Below are positions 55,750 to 64,000 of a stretch of DNA of 64,000 bases, in pieces. The DNA is from Burkholderiaceae bacterium (lineage in GTDB: Bacteria; Pseudomonadota; Gammaproteobacteria; Burkholderiales; Burkholderiaceae_F). The notes beneath the pieces were generated by a model that saw nothing but the letters and a program-made list of their open reading frames with translations, did not search any database and was not told the DNA's origin. Position 1 is the stretch's first letter; every line of letters begins with the position of its first letter. Location of the stretch: positions 22,927-86,926 of the forward strand of contig JALHMQ010000022.1 of assembly GCA_022843955.1 (NCBI GenBank), given 5' to 3'. Position numbers and translations under genes: made by a program.

Positions 55750-56685
55750 ATGATCCGCTTTTATCCGGCCGCAGCAGTGCATGCGGCGTTGCCGTGGGAT
55801 CGGCTGATCGCCGCGCTCGACGCGGCGTTTGCCGCCGATGTACACGTTCCAGTGCGCCACGTGCATCGCTTGTCATTGGACGACCGGCTGCTGCTGATGC
55901 CCGCCTGGCGTGACGCATGCAACGGCGATGATGGCGCGCTCGGCGTCAAGCTCGTTACCGTGATGCCCGGCGCCGCCGCACGCGGCGCATCAACGGTGGC
56001 GGCGCTGTACGTGCTGCTCGACCGCGCCACGGGCGCGCCGCGTGCCGTGATCGATGGCGAAGCACTGACGCTGCGCCGTACCGCTGCTGCTTCTGCGCTG
56101 GCCGCGCGTCACATGGCGCGGGTCGATGCCGATCACCTGCTGTTGGTCGGCACCGGCCGCCTCGCGCCGTTCATGGCACGCGCGCATTGCAGCGCGCGGC
56201 CGATCCTGCGCTTGAGCGTGTGGGGGCGCCATGTCGAGCGCGCGCAGACACTGGCGCAGGAACTGCGCGACGATGGGCTGCCGGCGCACGCGGTCGACGA
56301 TCTGGAGGCCGCCGCGCGCGAGGCGCACATCATCAGCTGCGCCACCGCCTCGGCACTGCCGCTGGTGCACGGCAGCTGGCTGGCTCCCGGCACGCACCTG
56401 GACCTGGTGGGCGGTTTCACGCCGGCCATGCGTGAGGTCGACGACGTTGCCGTGGCGCGGTCGCGCATCGTCGTCGACACCTGCGCTGGGGCATTGAGCG
56501 AAGCCGGAGACCTGACCGGTCCATTGGAGCGCGGCGTCATCGCGCGCGAGCAGGTGGTCGCCGAGTTGGCGGATCTCGTGCGCGGTGCGGTGCGCGGCCG
56601 CACCGACGCTCGGCAGATCACCCTGTTCAAGTCGGTCGGCACCGCGCTCGAGGATCTGGCTGCGGCTGAACTCGTGGTCGCCTAG
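55750..56685 (+). CDS. Ornithine cyclodeaminase/mu-crystallin family dehydrogenase
   Basis: The 311-residue product has the family pattern GVKLVTVMPGAAARGASTVAALYVLLDRATGAPRAVIDGEALTLRRTAAASALAARHMAR and a Rossmann site LLLVGTGRLAPFMARAH. HLDLVGGFTPAMREVD matches the family's Asp/Gly-rich region. Members deaminate ornithine or reduce cyclic imines such as pyrroline-2-carboxylate; the exact substrate cannot be read. It follows moaC by 60 bp. Confidence 0.88.
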   Translation: MIRFYPAAAVHAALPWDRLIAALDAAFAADVHVPVRHVHRLSLDDRLLLMPAWRDACNGDDGALGVKLVTVMPGAAARGASTVAALYVLLDRATGAPRAVIDGEALTLRRTAAASALAARHMARVDADHLLLVGTGRLAPFMARAHCSARPILRLSVWGRHVERAQTLAQELRDDGLPAHAVDDLEAAAREAHIISCATASALPLVHGSWLAPGTHLDLVGGFTPAMREVDDVAVARSRIVVDTCAGALSEAGDLTGPLERGVIAREQVVAELADLVRGAVRGRTDARQITLFKSVGTALEDLAAAELVVA

Positions 56686-56700
56686 GGCGAGCGGGCGAGC

Positions 56701-57324
56701 CTACTTCGGCGGCGCGGTATCGACGAAGCTCGGTCGAACGGCGAGCTTGTCGTACAGGCGCGCGAGGTTCTGGTATTGGTTGCGCCAGTCGATCTGCGGA
56801 AAGCGAAAGTCGAGATAGCCGAGCGCGCAGCCGACCGCGATGTCGGCCAGCGTGTAGCTGTGGCCGCTGCACCAGGGCTTTTCGCCGAGGCCGCGGCTCA
56901 TCGCGGCCACCCCGGCATGCACCTTGTCCATCTGCCGCGCGATCCATTTGTCGGACTGCTGCTCGCGCGGTCGCTGCGTTTGTTCCAGGCGCACCAGGAT
57001 GGCGGCATCGAGCACGCCATCGGCCAGCGATTCCCAGGTGCGCACTTCGACCCTCTCGCGGCCGTTGGCTGGAATCAGCTTGGAGATCGGCGTCGTCGTG
57101 TCCAAATACTCGACGATGACGCGCGAGTCGAACACCGCACCGCCGTCTTCCATGATCAGGCAGGGCACCTTGCCCAGCGGATTGGCCTCACGGATCTTGG
57201 AATCCGGAGACCACACGTCTTCCAGTTCGAGCTGACACTCGATGCGCTTTTCCGCCATCACGATGCGGACCTTGCGCACATACGGGCTGGTGAGCGAGGC
57301 AATCAGTCGAAAGTTCTTGGACAC
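56701..57324 (-). CDS. Glutathione S-transferase family protein
   Basis: The 207-residue product has a thioredoxin-fold N-terminus with SPYVRKVRIVMAEK and the glutathione-binding segments NPLGKVPCLIMEDG and VFDSRVIVEYLD, then an all-helical C-terminus (SYTLADIAVGCALGYLDF). The Ser in SLTSPYVRK is the likely catalytic residue. The class resembles YibF-type bacterial GSTs. It is convergent with the ornithine-cyclodeaminase-like gene, 15 bp apart. Confidence 0.9.
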   Translation of the reverse strand: MSKNFRLIASLTSPYVRKVRIVMAEKRIECQLELEDVWSPDSKIREANPLGKVPCLIMEDGGAVFDSRVIVEYLDTTTPISKLIPANGRERVEVRTWESLADGVLDAAILVRLEQTQRPREQQSDKWIARQMDKVHAGVAAMSRGLGEKPWCSGHSYTLADIAVGCALGYLDFRFPQIDWRNQYQNLARLYDKLAVRPSFVDTAPPK

Positions 57325-59063
<1,739 letters not shown>

Positions 59064-59174
59064 TGCCGAGTGTCACGGGGTGCGGGAATAAAGAAGTCGT
59101 TGAAGTTGTTTAGGGCGAGCCGGGCGTCCCGCCGGGCCCGCAGACCAACCTGTTCAATCCACGAGGGGAAATCA

Positions 59175-59633
59175 ATGAGAAAACTGCTGCTCACTTTCGG
59201 ACTTGCCATGGCGGGCCTGCTCGCGTTGCCGGCGCAGGCGCAGAACTTCGCCAAGCCCGAAGACGCCATCCGCTATCGCCAGTCGGCGTACGTCTTGATG
59301 GGCAATCACATGGGCCGCATCAACGGCCAACTCAAGGCTGACAAACCTGATCTGGCAGCGATCCAGCGCAGCGCCGCGATCATTGAGTTCGCCGCCGGTC
59401 TGCCGGGCGAAGGCTTTGTGCCGGGTTCGGACAAAGGTGGACTGGTCCCCACGCGCGCGAAACCTGAAGTGTTCACCGATCCGAAGGTGCGTGAAATCGG
59501 CGGCAAGCTGCGCGAAGAGGTGACCAAGCTGAACGCGGTCGCCAAGGGTGGAGACATTGCCGCCATTCGCGCCCAGTTCGGCGAGACTGGCAAGACCTGC
59601 AAGTCGTGCCACGACAACTATCGCAAGGACTAG
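59175..59633 (+). CDS. Cytochrome c' (class II cytochrome c)
   Basis: The 152-residue periplasmic protein has a signal peptide (MRKLLLTFGLAMAGLLALPA, ending AQAQ) and a C-terminal haem site CKSCHDNYRKD, the position typical of class II cytochromes. RYRQSAYVLMGNHMGRI near the mature N-terminus fits the four-helix bundle. Cytochromes c' bind NO and CO and protect against nitrosative stress. A GAGGGG ribosome-binding site precedes the ATG. A strong bidirectional terminator follows. Confidence 0.95.
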   Translation: MRKLLLTFGLAMAGLLALPAQAQNFAKPEDAIRYRQSAYVLMGNHMGRINGQLKADKPDLAAIQRSAAIIEFAAGLPGEGFVPGSDKGGLVPTRAKPEVFTDPKVREIGGKLREEVTKLNAVAKGGDIAAIRAQFGETGKTCKSCHDNYRKD

Positions 59634-59647
59634 CGTTTTGCCGTTGC

Positions 59648-59684
59648 AAAGCAAACGGGCCGCAGTGCGGCCCGTTTGCTTTTT
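59648..59684. terminator. Bidirectional intrinsic terminator
   Basis: A 16-bp perfect stem AAAGCAAACGGGCCGC / GCGGCCCGTTTGCTTT has an AGT loop and T/A runs on both sides. It lies 14 bp after the cytochrome c' stop and 16 bp before the convergent outer-membrane gene stop, so it can end both transcripts. Confidence 0.93.
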
Positions 59685-59700
59685 ACGACTGCCTACTCGT

Positions 59701-60438
59701 TCAGAAGCGCAAGCCGATCTTCGCGCCGTAGCTCGTGATGCCGCCGGTACTGTCCACTTCGAACGCGAGGTTCACGCCGAGATTGATGTTCACGCCGACG
59801 AACACCTTGGTCTGCGTGAAGCTCTCTTCGGTCAGGCCGGGCACGCCTTGCGGCGTGCTCTTGACCCACACCTGGCCGACCCCGGCATACGGCGTGAACA
59901 TCAGGATCCCCTTGGAGATCGAGATGTCGGCGCCAGCCGTCTGCATCTTGAGCTGATCGATCCCGCTGGTGGCCGAGAAGCTGCCGCGCAGTGCGATCGC
60001 GGGCAGCGCCGTGCTTCCCTCCAGGACCGCCCAGCGCAGTTCGCCGCCCCACAGCTTGACGTTCGAATCCGGCAACTGCGTGTAGGACGCGCCCAGATCG
60101 ATGCCCCACGGCAGTCCCTTGTGGGCCCGCAACGAGGCCACCGGCAGCAGCGTGTCGACGCTCTCGCCGCTGGATGCCAGCGACAGCAGCACGGCGTTCT
60201 TCAGATCCGTAGCGGTGACCGCCACGCCGATGTCGAACCCCGTGATGCCCAGCGGCTCGGCCGGGATCAGCGGCTTGAACGACAGCGTTGCGCCGAGATC
60301 CTCGGACAGCAGGCGGAACTGCTGCTGGGTAAGCAGGTTGATGCTGTTGATATCGGCCGCGCGGGCGGCAGTGGGCAGCAGGGTGGCCCCGGCGAGCATG
60401 GCAGCAACAGCCAGGCGGGGCAGCGTCGTGAAGGTCAT
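59701..60438 (-). CDS. Predicted outer-membrane protein
   Basis: The 245-residue product starts MTFTTLPRLAVAAMLAGATL with a signal peptide ending near AARA. It ends SYGAKIGLRF, an outer-membrane-type terminal Phe. Repeated beta-strand patterns (LKLWGGELRW-like, FVGVNINLGVNLAFEVDS) fit a barrel. Family unknown. The frame could be read from 60528, but the signal peptide fixes the inner start. Confidence 0.78.
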   Translation of the reverse strand: MTFTTLPRLAVAAMLAGATLLPTAARAADINSINLLTQQQFRLLSEDLGATLSFKPLIPAEPLGITGFDIGVAVTATDLKNAVLLSLASSGESVDTLLPVASLRAHKGLPWGIDLGASYTQLPDSNVKLWGGELRWAVLEGSTALPAIALRGSFSATSGIDQLKMQTAGADISISKGILMFTPYAGVGQVWVKSTPQGVPGLTEESFTQTKVFVGVNINLGVNLAFEVDSTGGITSYGAKIGLRF

Positions 60439-60556
60439 CTGAAGTCTCCGGAGCAAGTGTGCTGGCGGGTGGAACTGACGCGAGTATGCCGTCGGCATCA
60501 TGCGGGTAGGCGGGCGCTGATCGCGCAATCGGGTGAGACCGCCCGGTTCAAGTGGT

Positions 60557-61423
60557 TCAGCACCGGGTGCGCACCAGTTCCATCGCCGCCTGGAACAGCG
60601 CGCTGTCGGGCAGGGCCAGCTCGTCGCACACGGTCAGATGGTTGCACCCCGGCATCGGGATGTCGCGCTTGAAGTTGGCCGGCCATTGGGTGCCGATGAG
60701 CGCATTCTGCCGCCGAAACTCGGCCGACTCGAGTGCGCCAACCGCGGTGTACAGCGGCGCGCCGGTGGCCGCCGGCAACAGGGCCGGCGACAGCCGGGCC
60801 GCGCGCTCCACGGTCAACTGAAGATCGCCGTTGACGAAGGGCGCATGCACCAGCGGCGCCAGGTCATACAGGCCGCTGATGGACAGGCCGCCCCTGACCA
60901 GATCCGCTGGCAGGTCGTCGCCGAGCACGGGCCACAGCGCTGCCATCGCCATCGCCGTCAGGTGACCGCCGGCCGAATGTCCGCTGACAAAGATGCGTTG
61001 CGGGTCGAAGTCGTAGCGGTCGGCGCGGCGATACAGCCAGGCGATGCCATGCAGCACCTGCCGCACGATCTCTTCCATCGGCGTCTTGGGCGCCAGGCCG
61101 TAGTTGAGGAAGGCGACCGCCACGCCCTCCGCGACGAACGGCGGCGCGATCCATGCGAAGTCGCTCTTGTCGAGCGAGCGCCAATAGCCGCCATGGATGA
61201 ACACCAGCAACGGCGCCGCCGCGCCGCGCGCAGGAAACAAGTCGACCTTCTCGCCACTGGTGTCGCCGTAGGGCAGATCGATCAGGCAGGCCCGCCGCCG
61301 CCGCGTCGCCGCCGACTGTTCGGCCCAGCGCGAAAAAATGCGCGCATGGTCCGGGATGGCCGCGCGCGCGTTGTATTCGCGCTCGTAGAACGCAGTGCTG
61401 TGCTTCATCGTTTCGAACACCAC
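60557..61423 (-). CDS. Alpha/beta hydrolase (kynurenine formamidase/esterase-like)
   Basis: The 288-residue product starts MVFETMKHSTAFYEREYNARAAIPDHARIFSRW, an N-terminus typical of arylformamidase-like hydrolases. The oxyanion motif is HGGYWRSLDKSDFAW, the nucleophile elbow GHSAGGHLTAM, and the C-terminal catalytic His is in GCNHLTVCDEL. No tryptophan-degradation gene is next to it, so the natural substrate is uncertain. Confidence 0.87.
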   Translation of the reverse strand: MVFETMKHSTAFYEREYNARAAIPDHARIFSRWAEQSAATRRRRACLIDLPYGDTSGEKVDLFPARGAAAPLLVFIHGGYWRSLDKSDFAWIAPPFVAEGVAVAFLNYGLAPKTPMEEIVRQVLHGIAWLYRRADRYDFDPQRIFVSGHSAGGHLTAMAMAALWPVLGDDLPADLVRGGLSISGLYDLAPLVHAPFVNGDLQLTVERAARLSPALLPAATGAPLYTAVGALESAEFRRQNALIGTQWPANFKRDIPMPGCNHLTVCDELALPDSALFQAAMELVRTRC

Positions 61424-61521
61424 GGATGACTTCGGTCTGTCGGACCGGTCGACGCCCCGGCATGACGCGGCCGATCCGGCTGGCGCGCGCGACGGTGTTC
61501 AGTCTAGTTGCGCCGGCCGAG

Positions 61522-61551
61522 TTGAACCGCCCAGCTCGCAGCGGGTACACT
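61522..61551 (+). promoter_or_regulatory. Promoter of tRNA-Ala
   Basis: TTGAAC (61522-61527) and TACACT (61546-61551) are separated by 18 bp and end 13 bp before the tRNA. This fits a sigma-70 promoter directly upstream of the tRNA. Confidence 0.65.
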
Positions 61552-61564
61552 TCGCGCCTTTCTC

Positions 61565-61640
<76 letters not shown>

Positions 61641-61648
61641 AGAAATTC

Positions 61649-61677
61649 AAGGGCTTGGCTTGCGCCAAGCCCTTTTT
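61649..61677 (+). terminator. Terminator of tRNA-Ala
   Basis: An 11-bp stem AAGGGCTTGGC/GCCAAGCCCTT with loop TTGC is followed by TTT, starting 9 bp after the tRNA CCA. It is an intrinsic terminator. The remaining 248 bp to bchI hold no recognised gene. Confidence 0.92.
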
Positions 61678-61925
61678 GTTTCTGGCTTCACCACTGGCTA
61701 AGGCGTACTTCGCTTACGCTGGACGGATGCGCCACGAGTGCGGTGCAGGTCTGACGGCCGCTACCCGACGACTGCATGGGCAAGCGTGTCGCCGCCGAGC
61801 CTCGACCGCCGCGTGCAACGACCGACCAGCCCTTCGGTGTCAATCCTCCATTACCATCGCTCGCTGTCAACTTCTTAAGTCGCCTAGTGCGGCCATCGCG
61901 CTGCACGTGGGGCGCACGCCTTGTC

Positions 61926-62954
61926 ATGGCCACACCGTTTCCCTTCTCTGCGATCGTCGGCCAGGACGAGATGAAGCTCGCGCTGCTGATGGCGGCGGTG
62001 GATCCGAGCATCGGCGGGGTGCTCGTGTTCGGCGACCGCGGGACCGGCAAGTCGACTGCGGTGCGTGCGCTGGCTGCGCTGCTGCCCCCGATGAAAGTGG
62101 TGGTCGGCTGTCCTTATGGCTGCGATCCGGCCGCGCCGGCGCAGACCTGCGATGTCTGTCGCGCGCGCAAGGGCGGTGCGGCGATCAAGAGTCGCTCGGT
62201 GCCGGTGCCGGTAGTCGATCTGCCGCTGGGGGCCACCGAAGATCGCGTGGTCGGCGCCCTCGATCTCGAACGGGCCTTGACGCAAGGCGTGAAAGCCTTC
62301 GAGCCCGGCCTGCTGGCACGCGCGCACCGCGGCTTTCTCTATATCGACGAGGTGAACCTGCTCGAGGATCACCTGGTCGACCTGCTGCTCGACGTGGCCG
62401 CCTCGGGCGAGAACGTGATCGAACGCGAGGGCCTGAGCGTGCGGCACCCGGCACGCTTCGTCCTCATCGGCAGCGGCAATCCGGAGGAAGGCGAACTGCG
62501 GCCGCAGCTGCTCGATCGCTTTGGCCTGTCGGTGGAGGTGAAGACGCCGACCGATCTGACGCAGCGGGTCGAGGTGATCCGTCGGCGCGACGCCTACGAG
62601 CGCGATCCTGACGCCTTCGTCGCTGCCTGGCACAAGGACGATGCGCGCGTACGGCGTCGACTCGGCGCGGCACGCGAGCGCCTGCCTGGGGTGGAGGTGC
62701 CCGATGCGGTGCTGGAACAGGTCACGCGCTTGTGCCAGCAGCTCGGCACGGATGGCCTGCGTGGCGAGCTGACGCTGATGCGCTCGGCGCGCGCGCTGGC
62801 GGCGTTGGATGGCGACGCCCAGGTTGGCGTGGCGCAACTGCGCCGCGTGGCGCCGTCGGCCTTGCGGCATCGCCTGCGACGCAACGTGCTCGACGACACC
62901 GGGTCGAGCATTCGCGTGGAGCGCGCGCTGAACGAACTGTTCGGCGCCGCCTGA
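61926..62954 (+). CDS. bchI: Magnesium-chelatase ATPase subunit I
   Basis: BchI is the AAA+ subunit that, with BchD and BchH, inserts Mg2+ into protoporphyrin IX, the first committed step of bacteriochlorophyll synthesis. The product is 342 residues from [16 protein letters not shown]. Walker A is GDRGTGKST (residues ~36-44) and Walker B is [11 protein letters not shown] (~136-146). Four cysteines (C62, C66, C75, C78 in GCPYGCDP and TCDVC) match the insert typical of bacterial phototroph BchI. The next gene is bchD, 37 bp away. Confidence 0.95.
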   Translation: MATPFPFSAIVGQDEMKLALLMAAVDPSIGGVLVFGDRGTGKSTAVRALAALLPPMKVVVGCPYGCDPAAPAQTCDVCRARKGGAAIKSRSVPVPVVDLPLGATEDRVVGALDLERALTQGVKAFEPGLLARAHRGFLYIDEVNLLEDHLVDLLLDVAASGENVIEREGLSVRHPARFVLIGSGNPEEGELRPQLLDRFGLSVEVKTPTDLTQRVEVIRRRDAYERDPDAFVAAWHKDDARVRRRLGAARERLPGVEVPDAVLEQVTRLCQQLGTDGLRGELTLMRSARALAALDGDAQVGVAQLRRVAPSALRHRLRRNVLDDTGSSIRVERALNELFGAA

Positions 62955-62991
62955 GCGCAGCGCGGGCGGCAAGCGCGCCGAGCTCCCGGCA

Positions 62992-64000
62992 ATGAACGAC
63001 GCCCACGCAACTCGCTGGCTGGATGCGCAGCACGCCGCGGCGCTGATCGCGGTCGATCCAGCCGGTCTCGGCGGCATCGCGCTGCGTGCCGGTGCCGGAC
63101 CGGTGCGTGATCGCTGGCTGCACGGCCTGCAGCAGGCATTGCGTGCGCTGACCCATCCGATCACGTTGCGCCGGGTGCCCCTGCACATCACCGATGGCCG
63201 CCTGCTCGGTGGCCTCGACCTGGCGGCCACGCTGCGTGCCGGTCGGCCGATCGCCGAACGCGGCCTGCTCGCCGATTGCGACGGTGGCTTGCTGCTGCTG
63301 CCGATGGCCGAACGTTTGCCGGCTGAAACGGCCGGCCGCCTGCTGGCCGTGATGGACGCCGGCGAAGTACGGCTGGAGCGCGATGGCGTGGCGCTGCTGA
63401 TGGCGGCACGCTTTGGCGTGGTGGCGTGCGACGAGCGCGAGGGCGACGATCTGCCGCCGCCGGCTGGCCTGCTCGATCGGCTGGCGATCCACCTCGATGT
63501 CAACGCGCTGGGGCTGCGCGATGCCGAGTCGTTCAGTCTTGACGCCGTGGCGATCGATGCGGCGCGAGGACTGATCGGGCGCGTCGTGATCGACGATGCG
63601 CACGTGCAGGCGCTATGCGCCACCGCGGCGGCGCTGGGCATCGATTCGCTGCGGGCGCCGCTGCTGGCGCTGCGCGTGGCGCGCGCAAGCGCCGCGCTGG
63701 CCGGGCGCGATGCTGTCGATGACGATGACCTGGCGGTGGCCGGCCGCCTGGTGTTGGCGGCCCGCGCAACCTGCCTGCCGGCGCCGCCCGACGAGGAGAC
63801 GGCGGAGCCCGACGATCCCGACGATGCGCCGCCGCCCGATCCGGACGACCCCTCCAACAACGAGCAGGACGATGCGGCGCAGCCCGATCGGCCACTCGAC
63901 GAGCGCGTGCTCGAAGCCACGCAGGCCGCCATCCCGCCGGGCCTGCTGGCGCTGCTGCAGGCCGGGCTGACGCCGCGGCGGCGCGCCGGGGCGGCCGGTA
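62992..64000 (+). CDS. bchD: Magnesium-chelatase subunit D (partial)
   Basis: The frame starts MNDAHATRWLDAQHAAALIAVD at 62992 and is open to the window end (about 336 residues). The N-terminal AAA-like domain (GLGGIALRAGAGPVRDRWLHGL) lacks a proper Walker A. An acidic/Pro-rich linker (EETAEPDDPDDAPPPDPDDP) follows, the feature that separates AAA and VWA domains in BchD. The C-terminal VWA domain is outside the window. BchD forms the ATPase motor with BchI. Confidence 0.92.
   Translation, partial: MNDAHATRWLDAQHAAALIAVDPAGLGGIALRAGAGPVRDRWLHGLQQALRALTHPITLRRVPLHITDGRLLGGLDLAATLRAGRPIAERGLLADCDGGLLLLPMAERLPAETAGRLLAVMDAGEVRLERDGVALLMAARFGVVACDEREGDDLPPPAGLLDRLAIHLDVNALGLRDAESFSLDAVAIDAARGLIGRVVIDDAHVQALCATAAALGIDSLRAPLLALRVARASAALAGRDAVDDDDLAVAGRLVLAARATCLPAPPDEETAEPDDPDDAPPPDPDDPSNNEQDDAAQPDRPLDERVLEATQAAIPPGLLALLQAGLTPRRRAGAAG

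Noticed and set aside
61850..61900. CrtJ/PpsR-type site (TGT-N12-ACA) before bchI
   Set aside because: The nearest match is TGT-N12-ACC, with one key mismatch and no second site, so I do not call it.

Overview
The window is chromosomal DNA from a high-GC betaproteobacterium, most likely Burkholderiales. The evidence is the house-keeping content and order: glnE divergent from yhdP, nitrilase and tldD; ilvE followed by a small zinc-finger gene; azlCD; class I DAHP synthase; purB. The last genes, bchI and the start of bchD, look like true bacteriochlorophyll Mg-chelatase subunits, so the organism is probably phototrophic or descends from a phototroph. The species cannot be named from this sequence. 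Coding density is high, with no prophage or CRISPR array. The accessory parts are a repeat array at 1.5-2.5 kb, a toxin-antitoxin-like gene at 4.3-6.2 kb and a decayed secretion/repeat region at 21.4-24.9 kb.

Layout. 1-1235: membrane PAS sensor running off the left edge. 1460-2480: REP-like hairpin array with a 162-bp period. 2523-4145: prfC. 4294-6221: AbiEi-HipA fusion gene with a four-half-site operator. 6549-8581: arsM and an alpha/beta hydrolase. 9019-14622: PAS histidine kinase, outer-membrane protein with Fur-like boxes, small unknown gene, hydrolase and D-lactate dehydrogenase. 14718-17343: PduO adenosyltransferase, membrane protein and DMT exporter. 17586-19887: SPFH (band 7) operon ending in a ribbon-helix-helix gene, with a perfect 20-bp palindrome upstream. 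19934-21054: exported MsrB and MsrA. 21360-24862: remnants of a type I secretion locus (hlyD fragments, two paralogous small membrane genes, a truncated substrate-like gene), RAYT transposase scraps, two identical 98-bp inverted-repeat elements and a HIRAN-domain gene. 25003-26273: DAHP synthase behind a Phe/Tyr-rich leader peptide and an attenuator hairpin. 26408-28894: outer-membrane protein and two phospholipid-synthesis-like enzymes. 29118-35782: tldD, nitrilase and yhdP, divergent from glnE (36086-38959).

38978-42264: zinc-ribbon protein and a large soluble sensor-CheW fusion. 42242-47370: azlD, azlC and an MFS gene, divergent from ilvE, a zinc finger, an NTF2-like gene and a YheT hydrolase. 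47550-51789: glf (UDP-galactopyranose mutase), a GH1-RmlD fusion and a conserved unknown. 52101-59633: ferredoxin-NADP reductase, BepA-like protease, moaC, ornithine-cyclodeaminase-like gene, GST, purB and cytochrome c'. 59701-61423: outer-membrane protein and esterase. 61565-61640: tRNA-Ala(CGC). 61926-64000: bchI and partial bchD.

The most notable signals are the probable translation-coupled attenuator ahead of DAHP synthase, the fused AbiEi-HipA gene with its operator array, the SPFH palindrome/RHH pair, the GH1-RmlD fusion beside glf, and the rearranged secretion remnant with mini-elements. All family assignments rest on reading the protein sequences; no database search was run.
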